DNA of 64,000 bases from Hordeum vulgare subsp. vulgare (GCF_904849725.1 NC_058518.1:328064581-328128580); one strand, 5' to 3'; counted from the stretch's first letter, positions 12,652 to 25,758 are shown. Notes: generated by a model from the letters alone, not told the origin. Made by a program: numbers and translations.

Positions 12652-13618
12652 TGATAACCCACAAGTGTAGGGGATCATAACAGTTTTTGAGGGTAGAGTA
12701 TTCAACCCAAATTTATTGATTCGACACAAGGGGAGCCAAAGAATATTCTCGAGTATTATCAGCTCAGTTGTCAATTCTACCACACCCGAATAACTTAATA
12801 TCGGCAGCAAAGTACTTAGTAGCAAACTAGTATGGAAGTAACGATAACGGTGAAAAACGTAACAATTGCAGTTTTGTAGTGATCTTACCAATAGCAACAG
12901 AAAAGTAACTTAGCAAAGACCAATATGTGGAAATCTCGTAGGCAATGAATCAATGATGGATCATTATGTCGGATGACATTCATCATGCAACAGTCATAAC
13001 ATAGGGTGATAAGAACTAGCTCCAATTCATCAATGTAATGTAGGCATGTATTCCATATATAGTCATACGTGCTTATGGAAAAGAACTTGCATGACATATT
13101 TGGTCCTACCATCCTATGGCAGGGGGTCCTAATGAAAACTAAGGGATATTAAGGCCTCCTTTTAATAGAGAACCTTACAAAAGCATTAACACTTAGTGAA
13201 TACATGAACTCCTCAAACTACGGTAATCACCGGAAAGAATCCCAGTTATTGTCACCCTGGGGGATGTGGATCATAACTCGTAATAGGTGTCTATAAATTG
13301 CAAGATAGGATAAAAAACACATATATATTCATGAAAACATAATAGGTTCAGATCTGAAATCCTGGCACTCGGGCCCTAGTGACAAGCATTAAGCATAGCA
13401 AAGTCATAGAAACATCAATTTCAAAACATAATAGATACTAGGGATCAAACCCTAACTAAAATAAATAGATTACATGATAGATATCATCCAACCCATCACC
13501 GTCTAGCAAGACTATGACGGAATTACTCACGAACGATGGAGAGCATCATGAAATTGGTAATGGAGGATGGTTGGTGATGACGACGGCGTCGATTTCCCCT
13601 CTCCGCAGCCCAAATCAG
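12652..13618 (-). mobile_element. TE5: partial 5' LTR, cut by TE6
   Basis: The LTR ends (minus strand) in GTGGGTTATCA, just before the primer site. The 967 bases left in the window have no similarity that I can see to the TE4 or TE10 LTRs, so TE5 is a different family from TE4 even though the two now abut. The LTR is interrupted at 13619 by the TE6 LTR; the bases ATCAG at 13614-13618 should be the TE6 target duplication, with its partner outside the window. Confidence 0.75.
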
Positions 13619-16600
13619 TGTCACATCCCTAGCTACCCTTTGAATTCTAGCAAGATTGTGCTCATGTTAATATTGCATTCAAAAGTGAAAATGGAAATCA
13701 AACAGGAAAATCCGTGGCAACTTCATATTCAATCCAATTCAAAACTTCTGACAAATCAGTGAACCCAAAATGGTCTTCATAAAAGTCCATCATTTTTGAT
13801 AAATATTGGGAACAACAATTCAGGGTTGAAACTTATTTTTACAAAACATTTGGCTTTTGATTTAAATATTAAAAGCTATTGAAATCACCCAAATATATGA
13901 GTTCAAATATTTCAGAATTTCCTAAAATGTTGAATCTTTTATGTGGGTTTGGAAATATTACAACTAACACCCCAACATTATTTTCACTATTCTAGAAATA
14001 GTTTGGAGCCAAAAATTAATCAAACAAATGTCAGAAAGTTTAAAATATAAAACAAAAAAGAAAGAAAAATGGAGAAATGCTATCTAGCGCTTACCTTGGC
14101 CTAGCCCATCTGCCCTGCTGTCGTCTTCCTCGTACCAGTAGGCAGCAGGAGGTGGTCGCCGCTCTCTCCGGTGCGGCCACGCACCTGAGTGCCTACCTAG
14201 CCTCCCCATCGCGCTGGCCATGAAGGGATAACGTTCCGCGATCCATTCCAGCTTTCTCCCTCTCCTCATTCTCCCTCATGTGCCTCTCTCTCTTGGCCGC
14301 CATTAGAGTCGAGCCTGGTCTCGAGCTCGTCGTCGTTCCCGGCCACCACAAGCCTCCCTAAGCACGTCGTTCGCTCCGCCTCGTCGAGCACATCGTCTCT
14401 GCCAAAGGAAGCAAGCCCTTGAGCCCTGCATCGCCATGACGCCATTGTCTTCCTCCTCGGATCCCTGAAGCTCGCCATCGTCGTTCTCCCTCTCTAGGCC
14501 ATCCCCGAGCCCGCTCTCATCGTCTCTGCAACCCCTGTGAGCTTAGGATGGTTCCCCCCTCTTTTCCCCTTCGATCCCATGCCCTAGTGCCCGATTCCAC
14601 CCAAGCCCGATGAGATCCACCGCGGGAGCTCCTCGCCAGTGATGTTCAAATGATGGGTTGGTCCATCTGAGACCACCATCAGCTTCGGTGCATCGTGTAG
14701 ATGCTGTAGGAGCCAAGCCCCGTCCCTTTTTCCCTCTGGATAGATGATCTCGATGTTGCCGAGCTCGTCGCCGGCGTCATCTCCGGCCGTTTCAACACCC
14801 GAGACTTGCAAAAATGGACGGGCGGATGAGTGGCCGTTCCTCTGGTGCCATCCGCCGCTCATTTGGTCGCCTGAGGATTATTTCCGATGCCCTCCGCTGT
14901 CCTTGGAGCCACTAGCGGCTCAAAGCCGGTGGGTTTGACCCCCTGCGCCGGTGTGTTGACTCCCCTGGGTCTATGAGAGGTGGGGCCAGCCCCTGGTTAA
15001 ATAAAACTAACTTAAAAGGAATTAAAGAAAATGTTAATTGCTAAACAGACACTGACTTGTGGGCCAACCCCTGTTAACTAACTAATTAACTTAAAGTTTA
15101 ATTAAAATCTAGCCTGAGTCACTCACCAGTGGGTCCCACTGGTCAAGTTTGACTTTCAACGGCCAGATTGACCTGCTGATGTCATGCTGATGCAGTAATA
15201 CTAATTATGTTTTATATTAATTCGAGAATAAGTGCAAAACTTTGGAAATTCATAGAAAATTGAATATAGCTCCAAATTTGACAAATAATATATGAAAATT
15301 AATCAGAAAAATTCAATGAACACAATGGTGCTACTTTCATACATGACAAACAATGGTATGAAACAGCATCGGGTCAAATCAATTAGATGAATATGATAAA
15401 TATACTATTCCAACTAATATTTGAATTTGAATTCAAATTAGCATCCACCCAAAAGTTTGATAGCCACACTAGCTAATGCTACATTTCACTTCATGCCATG
15501 ATCATGCATCATATTGTTGCATATGAATGTTATTGATTATCGTTATTATTTTGGTTGGCTGTGCCCTTCTCGATACGTCCGAATATGTGACTAACGGATT
15601 TAATCCTTCTGCTGAGCAACAAGGCAAGCACCCTTTTGATCATCCTGATATAATCCCATGTTCCTGCTCCTCCTCCCACTTATTGCATTAGGAAAAAATA
15701 TTTCAAATGCTTTACTTCGGTAGCTGAACCTATTCATTTGCAAGACCTGTCATTGTCACAGTAAATAGCCAAACCTTGCAACCTAGCATACCTGGTAGTT
15801 GCTTGAGCCATGATGTGTCTTATTCTGCTATGCTTCCAATGCTTAGAGTTGTGTCAGGTCTATTTCATCTGGCTGATGAACAGGAATGGATGAATGTGTT
15901 CTAGTGACTAAGTATAAGTGTGGAACCTGATTTGGTAAAGGTGCCGATGAAAGGCCATGTAGGAGTACATGGCGGGTTGTTTCATTGGAACCGTCCTTAG
16001 GAACTGAGTTCCTGTATGTAATCCAAGACTAGTTACTACCACATGCTGGGCCCTGAAATATGACCCCGCACGACCTATTAATCGCCTAGTACTTGGTCCA
16101 GGAGTTGAAGTAGTTTCTCGTGTTTATACTCATGTTCGAGGCCGTGCATAGTGCTGACCTTAGAGGTGGGCTATGATGCGGTAGGCAGTGGCACGGTGTA
16201 CCAAGTGGCACCCGGATGGTGGGCTTGGGAACACTGCGCACATCGTTTGGGGCCGTGGCAGAAACCTCGGCCGGACTTCTATGCGGGTTCACCCTCAAAT
16301 AGGCGATAGACCTGGACTAGGTATTAGTGTGGTTAACATTCGTGGCCGACTCCCTTGCTGGGTTTCCGCTTGAAGGTTGCCGAGGTGCATGACGTGCACA
16401 TAGCATAAGTGACGAGAGCGTGTGTGAAGAAGTACACCCTTGCAGGGTTATGATCTATTCGAATAGCCGCGTCCGCGGATATGGACTACTTGGAGACATA
16501 TGTTGTTCATAGACAACTTTAATGGCTACTCATAAAAGTATCAAGATAAGCGTGAGTATCATATATGGCATTTCCGTAGGGAGACGGAAAGGAGTTTACG

Positions 16601-17645
16601 ATAGTGTATTGTTGTGGTGGTAGTGGACTCGTGTACGACTTATCAAAGTTTGTTTAAAACTATTTAGAATTGTAGTTTAGTCTAGCCAAGAGTCATAGCT
16701 GGCTTGCTGCATGAAACACCACAACCACTTTATTGATACCTGTGCATGAGTAGATAGATCTGTTCTAAGTCTTGATGAGTACTTTTGTACTAATGCTTGC
16801 TTAATAAATGTTGTAGAGGATACCCACGAGCCAACAGGTGGGTTCTATCTAGACATCGATGATGACGAGTAGCTGGTGTCCTAGCTACGACCTGGCCCCT
16901 TTCAGAACGGATCTGTAGATAGTCACGCTTTATGCCTTTACCTTTCAACTGTCTGTACACAAACAACTTTTATGCTTCGTCTTGGTTTGTATGACTCTGT
17001 TTGTATGACTTGAGTGTCGGGTCATGTGACCCCTACCTGTATGAACATATTATGCAAGACTCTTCCGAGTCTTCTAAATAAATGTTGTGTTGTTGTATGG
17101 TTATGTTGTGACGCCATTGTTGTATCTATGCATATTGAGTACATCATGCGTACGTGTGATGCACTGTGATATGTATGGGATTTGACACCTAGGCGTATGC
17201 CCTTAGTAGCTCTCTATACAGAGAAATGTCCCTTTGTGTTTCCACCGAGCCCTGGTAGTTCGCAACTGCTCCAGACAATTGGTTGACCGGCATGTATGCT
17301 TCTTAGTTGATGTGTCTGTCCCTACGGGGAAATTTCACGCGGTGTAATGGAGTCCTTGTAGCTTGCTACGACTCATCTACACTCGCTGATGACCGACACC
17401 TGCTTTGCTAGGTTATGTATGCCTGTCTCTGTACAGTCGAGCCACTTGAGTTTATGACTACTTATGTCGACTCGTGTTCTTTGACATTGGAATGCTAGAT
17501 AAACTAATGCATACGTGAGTCAAAAGGCGCAAACGGTCCCGGTTAAGGTAAGGTGGCAGCCGTGGGGTTAACCGTGCGTGAGACCGCAAAGGGATGTGAT
17601 GTGTTACATGGTGGATTCCTATGGCTTAGGATCGGGATCCCAACA
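13619..17645 (+). mobile_element. TE6: 5' LTR of a plus-strand Gypsy element
   Basis: The LTR runs from TGTCACATCCCTAGC to GGATCCCAACA and is 4027 bases long. It is the reverse complement of the TE1 and TE12 LTR type. The tRNA-iMet primer site begins four bases after its end, which proves orientation. The GC-rich segment at about 14090-14940 contains open frames on both strands that are not conserved with the homologous LTRs, so none is called. Divergence from TE12 is substantial and the LTR looks old. Confidence 0.88.
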
Positions 17646-17649
17646 GCGT

Positions 17650-17662
17650 TGGTATCAGAGCC
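17650..17662 (+). promoter_or_regulatory. TE6 primer binding site, initiator tRNA-Met
   Basis: TGGTATCAGAGCC is complementary to the 3' end of plant initiator tRNA-Met and lies four bases inside the LTR end. The same sequence occurs in TE12. Confidence 0.93.
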
Positions 17663-17738
17663 TGACTGACTATAGCATTACCAAGCCAAACTGGTCGAAG
17701 TTGAGTCTAGAAATGCTTTAGTTATATACAAGGGAATT

Positions 17739-20295
17739 TTTTTGACCGGCTACTGTAGGAAAACCCCCCACAACATTTTTTCTTTTATTCCCATATATAA
17801 GAGTAGTATGTAAAAGAAGAAGTTAGAATGTACAAGGGGGATCGGTAGCTATGTTTACAAACCTCAAGGAGGCAAAAAGGAAATCCATTTAAGGAGATCA
17901 TCCCTGAAACTAGCCTTAATCCTATGAGCTAACAGGGAAATGTCATGGATGAAACCAGATCTCCATTTTCTGAGCCTTGGCTGCTCCTGGTTAAACACCT
18001 TGGCATTTCTGACAGTCCAGATGTTCCAACATGCAGTGAAGACGACCTCAGCAAAAAATGGGTTATGGAAGTCTCTCTTAGCAACTACAGCAACGCTCCA
18101 CATGGATGGACCCTCCCATGTGATATGCAGGTAGGTCCATACCCTAGTGCTGAAAAGACAGTTGAAAAATAAGTGATCTCTGTCTGCTTTAACGCTGGCA
18201 TGGCATAGAACACAGAGATTGGAGTATGAAACATTCCAATGACGCCGTTCAAGCATGTCTTGGGTGTTAAGCCTATCCATGATGAGCATCCAGGCAAACA
18301 TCTTGATCTTCATTGTACAACAGCTCCTCCAGATCCAGTTTAGCAGGGGGTTTGGTATAATAGTGTTGTGAATATGAATATAGTATCTCTTGGCTGTGTA
18401 GGCCTTAGCATCCTTTCCCCATACCTATCTGTCATGGGCCTGGGGATCAATATTTAGGGCTTGAAGCAGGGATTTGATTGAAAGTAGCTCCTGGTAAGCT
18501 TGATCAGAGAGGGGCAAGTGTAACATGGAGAGCATACTTTCATCATAAAAATCTTTAAAAACTTCCTCAGCTGCGCACAAAGGATCAGGAACAAAGGAGA
18601 ATAGCCTTTGAAATCTAGCAGCCAGAGGCCTAGTAGAGTTTCCAATCAACCAGGAGTCAGACCAAAACAGGAAGGTGTCACCCTTGTTAGGTTGAACATA
18701 TGTAACTGATCTGAACTTGTCAAGCCTTTTGCAGATATCCTTCCACCAAAAATAACCACGAAGAGCAGTTCCCTGAGGAACTGTGTTGTGATAGTAAGTG
18801 TTCCAGATTAAGTGAACCCATGGGATATCAGCATGATTCAGAAATTTATCAACATTCTTGAGCAGCAGTGCTTCATTCTGGATTGCCATATTCATAATTC
18901 CTAATACCCCTTTATTCTTGGGTCTGCACACGAGTTTCCACGCAGCAAGAGAGGGTGCATGATCTTGCCCATTTTTCCTCCAGAGACATTGCCTCTGAAT
19001 TCTTTCAAGCTGCTTCAGTATGACTGGTGGTATATCCAGATTGGATAGGAAAAAAATAGGAACAGAAGATAGTGCTGAGTTTAAATATTGTAACCTTTCC
19101 CCTGGGCCAGGAAAGATGAACTAGCACTGAGTCTTCTTTCCATGTTGTCAACCAGTGGCATGAGGTCAATGATTCTTGGTTTAGTTGTCCCAACTGGAAG
19201 GCCAAGGTGAGTGAAGGGCAAAGATCCCACTTTGCAGCCAATGGAGTCTGCCGGGTCTTGGAGTTGTTGTGGAGAAATGTTGATAGGCAGAAGGGCAGAT
19301 TTGTGATAGTTCACTTGTAGTCCAGTGGATTGGGAGAAAAGCAAGAGCATTTTCTTGAACTGTAACAGTTGAGTTGCATTAGTAGGGAGGATGATAAGGG
19401 TATCATCAGTATATTGGACTATAGGGAAATCCTTATCATGACAAGGGATGGGCAGCTGAATCAGTCCCTCCATCAGCAGTTGGTTAACCAAGGTATGTAA
19501 AAAATCAGCAGCAATAGCAAAGAGCAGTGGGGACATGGGATCTCCCTGCGTGACCCCTTTGTTGCACATAAATTTCTTTCGAGGCACCCCATTGACCAGG
19601 ACAGAAGAAGAGCCAGAAGAGAGGAGCTGTTGTACCCAGAGTATCCATTGATCATTGAATCCTTTGTGTTTGAGAATCTGAAAGATGAACTCATGCTCCA
19701 CAGAATCAAATGCCTTTTCAAAATCCAGCATAAGAATAACTATTGGTTTCTTGGATTGATGGGATTGGTGCAGGTACTCCAGAGTCCACCCAACACAATC
19801 TTGAATAGTTCTAGACTTGATAAAGTCATACTAATTCTTGTGAATACACTTCATGATCTGCAACTGCAATCTGTTGGCTATCATTTTGGACAGAAACTTG
19901 AGGCCCATCCTAGTGAGGGATATTGGCCTGTAGTCTCCCACTTTCTCAGGTGATCTCTTCTTGGGAATCAAAGTAATATAAGATAAGTTCATGTTCTCAA
20001 GTTCAGCAGTACCAGCATAAAATGCAGCAACAAGTTGATAAAACTCAGGAGAAATAATGGACCAGCATTTCTTAAAGAAAAGACCATTGAAACCATCAGG
20101 TCTAGGGGCTTTGTCAATGGGCATTTCCTGAAGAGTCTTGTCCATTTCAGACTTAGAGAAAGGTTGTGTGAGAACATCAAGACCCCCCACCTTCTGAAGT
20201 AGAGATTGTAAATCAAAGGCCATGTTAATTCCAAGGGAAGTTCCCATTCTATCCTTAAAGGATGCCCAAAAGCATGCAGCAATTTGATCATGGTC
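17739..20295 (-). mobile_element. TE7: 5'-truncated LINE
   Basis: This is a non-LTR retrotransposon inserted in the TE6 leader. Flanking copies of ATATA(C/T)AAGGGAATT at 17724-17738 and 20296-20310 agree at 14 of 15 bases and are the target duplication. A short T run at the left end is the A-tail of the minus-strand element. Only about 2.56 kb remain, beginning inside ORF2 just upstream of the reverse transcriptase; the endonuclease domain and ORF1 are missing. Truncation at the 5' end is the usual outcome of target-primed reverse transcription. Confidence 0.9.
17864..20295 (-). pseudogene. TE7 LINE ORF2: reverse transcriptase and C-terminal zinc domain
   Basis: Reading leftward, the frame 20295-19831 holds the start of the RT domain, with LIPKK and the DYRPIS motif. 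After a stop, frame 19731-19081 holds DFEKAFDSVEH (first catalytic Asp), GVTQGDPMSPLLF and YTDDTLI, where the usual YADD has Thr. A frameshift near 19080 leads to 18931-18425. After another stop, frame 18313-17864 holds the zf-RVT region, with WMLIMDRL, C-x2-C (CVLCH), then H and C residues at about residues 34-50. At least two stops and one frameshift make it inactive. The first 22 residues predicted from the ATG at 20370 are TE6 flank, not LINE protein. Confidence 0.88.
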
Positions 20296-20662
20296 ATATA
20301 TAAGGGAATTGTTTGTGGAAGGGAATGTAAGATTCTTGCTTCTCTTCTCAAGTCGTTCTATTCTGGTCATCCTCGTCTTTTCTACGGAGATTAAGAACTA
20401 GGTTACTTATCTATCTCTCAGGATCGCGTGTTACTATTTGGTAGATTGTAGGAAAACGGTTCGAGAGTTAATCTGAGTTTCTTTTGTTCCAAGGAAAAGA
20501 AAATAAGTTTGGATGACCATGGAATTGACTTGATAGTTGAGTGGTTATGCTATTCTATCATTTGTGGGTTGTGTCAAAATTGTTTTTGAGCATTTACCGC
20601 CGTTATGCTGCCCAATTTTATCTCCAGAGCTCTAATGCCTTTTGCATTACTCTCTATTTCAG

Positions 20663-23600
20663 ATGTCTGGCCGTCCTTCTTGTCAAGTGGTTCGTGTGAC
20701 TAGGTGCATTGATGTGCCGTGTCACACGGCCATGCTGGTCAGGATGATGTTAGTAGCCAGTTAACGCTGGTACCCAGAGTATAAAGTGGAGGAGCAGTAC
20801 CGTGATTTCAACCAGAGTTAGTACATGTGCACTGTTAGGGTATTCTCGGATTACCCTTGAGCCGAGGAGCCGATCCATTGGTCTTATGGATTGGGGGTTA
20901 CTATTGACATGGCGGTACAAGATGCTGCCTACTCAATGTTGATCATCATGAGAGCCAGACATGCACTGCTGCAGAATTCAGAGTTCTGTTATGTTCCCGC
21001 TTCTTAGCTAGGAGAAGAAGGATATTGTAGCGACCCGACTCAATACGAGTCAAGCCTCTGGTGTTTCCGTACCATCCCTAGAATGCTGGTACACACTCAG
21101 TACATCAATGTATATATCAAGAGTTCAATCACACAACTTTATTAATAGAAATATCATATCGAGTACTTTATTACAATAATGAATTACAATAAAGTGGATG
21201 AAGGTCATCTTATGAGATATCTAACGAAGACTAGCGGAAGCATGAGGTAGACGAGTCCATCCGACTCCAGGGCATGTCGCCGAGCGTAGATCGTAGCCTC
21301 ACTCCTGGTCGGAAAAGTACTCTGCAACATGATATGTTGCAGCCGTGTAGGTCAGCATATGGAATATGCCGGCAAGTCACCAAAGAGAGGGGGAAAATAA
21401 TAACCAACTATTTCTACATGCATATATGGCAGGTGGGGCTATAAGTTTTAGCATAAAGAAAATTTTCTCCTACAACAAGAGAGGGCTGAAAGCAAAATAT
21501 TACTACATTGTTTGTTGTTAACGAGATGGTTCCGCCAACCAGTTCTCGTACCCGAGTTGTTGATAATTCCCACATCATTATTAAATTGTGTTGAGAGTTC
21601 AGGAAAATTTCTATGCCTTCGGATCAAGTTGTCCATGACCGTGGACATGGCTAATCGATTAGGTTTGGGCACTCTGCAGAGTTTTCACGCGTTCCCCACA
21701 AGATTTGATCACCTCCGAGTATGACCTCGCACTTCAGGGTGTTTGAAGACCGGATGATCAAAACATGGTCTTTCAACGGGTCCCTCTGAATCCCTGTCGG
21801 TGCCCATCCAATCCTACCGTTCTTCTACATCTGCTAGCACCGCCTGTCCAGAGTCGCCGCGTTGTCCAACCAAGCCAGAGCCCATAATGACTTGTGGCTG
21901 TGCAGGTAAGCCTTGGGTCTTGAAGCCTCCGTCCATCTCTTCGAGCCTGGGTGAAGCTTTCCGCAAGATGACATGGCACGTCTCCAAGCATCCCGGGGTC
22001 GTCCACTGGTTTCTCCAGGGAGCCCGTCAAACCGTCCTTCACCCAGAGTTGCATTGCTTCACAAGGTCTTGAAAATCTTTACTTAACCGATCTTGGTTAT
22101 TTAATTATCCTCGCATCACTCGTGTTATGCACTCAACCAGAATCCCGTCTACTCAAGCATAGCAATATGAAATTTGTCGTCCCGGGCCAAGTATCAGGGT
22201 TATTGTGTGCCTACCACATGATACTACAACCTATAACTATAATTTCCTAGTACCTACTCTGCATGCAATTGGGCAAGGAAGGGTGAAACTACCATGCATA
22301 GAAAACATAGGCGAATAGTATGATCAAAATGACTTGCCTTGCTGATAGTTGTCTTGATCGAGCGCTTCTAAGTAACAAGCTTCGCACTCCGGGTGATCTA
22401 CCGATGCAAACAAATACACACCATAAGCACTACAATCATCAACAAGTAAAATAACATCACAAGCACAAAGTAGCTATGGCATAAAGCGAAGGAATTCACT
22501 TCACCTAACTAAGGCAGAAATTGTTTCTATTAAAATCCCAAGTAAAAATATTTAAATTTTTTTGAAACGTATACTACAGAAACATATAATCACTTGGAAG
22601 CAGTAGCAAAAAGAATCAAATAAAAATCTATTTTTAAACTCCTGGAATAAGCAAAACAAGGTTTAAACTAAATCTGATCTAATTCAAATTTTCAAATTTC
22701 AAACATAGATAAATTATATGTTTTTGAAAACTACAGAAAAATTGTGATCTACTGGAGCAAGTTTCAACTCCATTGGAATTCTGGATCAAACGTTATGATC
22801 AAAACGAGATTGAAACTTTCTCTGTTTTGGAATTAATACAGAAAAAGAAAAAAACAGATTCTAACGGATAGGGGTACATGTGGCAGTCTCTGGTTGGTTG
22901 GGAGGGTGTTTGTTGCGAGACATATAAGCAAACGGCCGAAATCTAATAAAACCGCTTCGGCTAAACTAATGTAAATAGAAAACCGAGTGGTTTTCTTAAC
23001 TAAACCGAAAGGTTATCGGGGCTTCTAATCTGCCGCGATGAATTTAGATCGAACGGCTTAGGAGGGGTAGGGAGCTCACAGGGGGGAAGTGCCGGCGATG
23101 GAGTTTCTCCGGCGAGGCCGAGGCGATGAGGTGGTCGGGGCGGCGGCTTCCGGCGTCGGGGACGGCAGCTGAGAGGTCCTGGTGACGGCGACGGACCTCC
23201 TGCTGCGAATGGAGGCGGCGGCGAGTCAAGGGGGGCTCGGGGTGAGCAGGGGAGTGGCCGGGAGCTTCCGCTCTTGGGGGGGGGAACGGGGTGCGGTGGG
23301 GGCTGGGATATATATAGGGGGAGGGGCGAGCTTCGGAGGGAAGGAGTAGGGAGATCGTGGGGATCCCGGCGAGCTCGGCTCGGCCGGACATGGAAAGGAA
23401 AGGGGGAAGAGAGAGAAAAGGAATGAGGAAGAAGGAGGGGGTGCGCGTGGGGTGGGGAGCGGTGCGGGTGGGGACGGCGCGGGGCGGGGCCCAGGCGTCA
23501 GCCGGGGTGGCTCGGCGCGGGTCAGGTCGGGTGGCCGATAAGGAAGGGGCAGGGGAATCCCGGGCCAGCGGGGTGGGCCGGTTCGCTTCCAAAACCAAAA

Positions 23601-24089
23601 TAAAAACTTAAAAAAATGTTTTTGCAAAAAAACCATTATGCTATATTTTCTTTTTCAAATTATTTTCTCCATAAATTTCTGCTTTTTCTTGGCTCAATTA
23701 TTTTCAAAAGTGCCTGACATTTTGGGGAGAAAATAGAAAAGCAAAAGCAAGTATTTGACGGAATTCAAAAGCAAAACTTTATTGCAAACAAAATGCATAG
23801 ATGCTCAGCTACATTTGTAGAACATTCCCAATTAGGAAAATTGGGATGTTACAGATACCTCAATGGGGTCTACTTTGATTCCTCTTTGGAGGATCCGCTG
23901 CTGCAGTCTACCACTCAGATGTTAGATAATAGAGACACAGATGCTCGTGCCCTTCGTATTGAGCTCTATGCTACTCGTGCCCGCTTGTGGACAACCTTGA
24001 CACAGCTGACACCTGTAGTTCAGACAGGTTATGGGGATATGGAAATGTTGAACCCCGTTAGGACGCATCTTCCAGCTCATGTTGACTAG
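20663..24089 (+). pseudogene. TE6 accessory ORF upstream of gag, broken, split by TE8
   Basis: The sequence from ATG at 20663 to TAG at 24087-24089 is homologous to the intact ORF of TE12 at 51303-50710. The N-terminus (MSGRPS...) follows TTTCAG, an acceptor-like site. The TE8 solo LTR sits inside it at 21026-23853, splitting the codons for the conserved EEGY...GVYFDSS region. Apart from that insertion, at least four in-frame stops occur in the first half (for example AGTTAACGC near 20760, and TAG at about 20818 and 21004), so the gene was dead independently. The C-terminal part after TE8 is still open and matches TE12 well. Function unknown; see the TE12 copy. Confidence 0.8.
21026..23853 (-). 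mobile_element. TE8: solo LTR inside TE6
   Basis: A 2828-base block starts TGTAGCGACCCGACTC and ends GGGATGTTACA. It is flanked by GATAT (21021-21025) and GATAC (23854-23858), a 5-base duplication with one change, and there is no internal region. It is therefore a solo LTR left by recombination between two LTRs. On the minus strand it would read TGTAACATCCC... to ...GGGTCGCTACA, and a TATATATA stretch at about 23309-23317 precedes a GC-rich leader in that direction, so minus orientation is favoured. The long frames at 23044-23636 overlap in several frames, are proline- and arginine-rich, and have no recognised domain. Confidence 0.88.
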
Positions 24090-25074
24090 CCTGCTATAGG
24101 AGGTGTCACCCCTCTTCGGGGACCTCTACTACCACCAGTCAGGGGACCAAGGCCACACCCGTGTCCTAACGGTTCCCAGGGGTCTCACGCTTGAGTATTT
24201 CCTGATCCGCAGGCAGAGATCCCAGGCTATGGAGGCAACCTTTATGAGATGTTTTATACAGATGCTTGAACACGTGAGTGCAAGAGTAGTATGGTAGTAG
24301 TTGTACTTCCACAGTCCTGTGTGTCTTGTGGAGTATGACTATTGAAAGGATTGATATGGTTGACTAGGGGGAGGGGTGAATAGGCAAGGACCACTTTTTA
24401 ATTATTCTTAACAAGTTAGGGTTAGCAACATAAAGGTTCTCTAAAATGAAGACTAGATGATCAACCTATATGATGCTATCAACTATAATCGCTAAGGCAA
24501 GTAAGAAATAGTCTACAACAATAACATACACAATGTAAAGATTAGAGATAACCGAAAGTGGAACCAATGAAGACGAGGATGTTTTACCGAAGTTCCTTCC
24601 CTTTGACAGGAAGTACGTCTCTGTTGGAGCGGTGTGGAGGCACAACGCTCGCCAATAAGCCACTAGGGCCACCGTATTCTCCTCACGCCCTCACACAATG
24701 CAAGGTGTCGTGATTCCACTATGGGTGCTCTTGAAGGCGGCGACCGAACCTTTACAAACAAGGTTGGGGCTAACTCCACACAAAGCTTGGAGGCTCCCAA
24801 CAAGACCACAGCGATTCACCACAATGGAATGTGGCTCCCAGGTGACCTCAACCATCTAGGGTGCTCAAACACCCAAGAGTAACAAGAGCTGCAAGGGATT
24901 AGTGGGGGGAATCAATTTTCTCTTGGTGGAAGTGTAGATCTTGGCCTTCTAAACCAATCCCTAGGAAATCAACAAGTTTGATTGGCTAGGGAGAGAGATC
25001 ATGCACTTTTGAGCTTAGGGAGCAACAATGGAACTTGGGAGGGTCAAAGGTAGGGTTCTTGAGAAAGAACAACC

Positions 25075-25084
25075 CTTTATATAG
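25075..25084 (-). promoter_or_regulatory. TE9 LTR TATA box
   Basis: CTATATAAAG on the minus strand lies roughly 660 bases into the LTR and is followed by a leader without stable structure. It is the only good TATA box in the LTR and has the right orientation for the element's own transcript. Confidence 0.6.
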
Positions 25085-25130
25085 TGGGGGAAAGAATCCA
25101 ACCGTTTTCCTCACTCACGCCACAAGCCCA

Positions 25131-25418
25131 ACGGTACTACCGCTCGCAGCAGCGGTACTACCGCCGACCCTCCAGCGGTACTACCACTGGTTGCAGCGCT
25201 ACTACCGCTGAGCCCATGGTAGTGCAAAGATACTACCGGGCCAACCACCCCCAATAAAGTCTTCGCAAAAAGTATGACGTAGTACAGTCGCAAGGATGAC
25301 GGTACTAAAGTCCTGGAGCGGTACTACCGCTGAGCAGGGGCGGTACAACCACTGGCTCAGCAGTACTACCGCTAGGGTCAGCGGTACTACCGCTAGGTCC
25401 AGCGGTACTACCGCCAGA
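25131..25418. repeat. GGTACTACC minisatellite in the TE9 LTR
   Basis: Two clusters (25131-25210 and 25317-25418) hold about ten copies of a unit with core GCGGTACTACCGC, which is palindromic except for its centre base. Several copies are degenerate (for example GCGGTACAACC and GCGCTACTACC). The clusters lie just upstream of the LTR TATA box. Related arrays occur inside the same element at 34270-34442 and 35028-35338, where the plus strand shows the opposite centre, GGTAGTACC. Confidence 0.85.
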
Positions 25419-25743
25419 GGACATTTTTGCAAGAAGAGAAAGACCAGAGAGGGGAAAAGCTCCATAGTTGCAAGGGAAAGGAGATGGAGAAAAAGTGTGT
25501 GCATGCAAGATTGATTCCACCCAAACCTTCCCAATACGGATCCCCTCTTAAAAGTACGGCGTTCCTATGACTCAAAACTACCAAAGAGAATTGTAGAAGA
25601 CACCGTGCTTCTATTCCACGGAGGGTGCCGAATCGTCTTGTGCCTTTGTCATGTATTATCTGAAATGCTCAACGCACACGATTAGTCCACTAAGGCAGTG
25701 TCATCAATCACCACAATTACTTAGGCATAAATATGCCCTAACA

Positions 25744-25758
25744 ATCTCCCCCTTTTTG
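25744..25758 (-). promoter_or_regulatory. TE9 polypurine tract
   Basis: The minus strand reads AAAAAGGGGGAGAT immediately before the 3' LTR start. This is the expected priming site for plus-strand DNA synthesis and confirms element orientation. Confidence 0.85.

Larger units (their letters stand above)
17646..24342 (+). mobile_element. TE6 internal leader and accessory region, interrupted twice
   Basis: The element sequence is present as 17646-17738, 20311-21025 and 23854-24342, and aligns with 50300-51740 of TE12 in reverse. TE7 and TE8 account for the gaps. The leader carries a donor-like GTAAGA at 20327 and an acceptor-like TTTCAG ending at 20662, directly before the accessory ORF. From 24090 to 24342 there is non-coding sequence leading toward gag, and then TE9 begins. 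Gag and pol of TE6 should lie right of the window, past TE9 and TE11. Confidence 0.8.
24343..25743 (-). repeat. TE9 3' LTR
   Basis: The 1401-base LTR reads on the minus strand from TGTTAGGGCATATT (25743) to CAATCCTTTCA (24343). It is joined on the left to TE6 sequence (ACTAT at 24338-24342 is the expected target duplication). It holds a TATA box (CTATATAAAG, 25084-25075) and two clusters of a near-palindromic minisatellite upstream of it. Confidence 0.88.

Noticed and set aside
23044..23636. Two overlapping minus-strand frames of 184 and 136 residues, proline-rich
   Set aside because: They lie in the GC-rich leader of the TE8 LTR, overlap in two frames and have no domain; treated as compositional.
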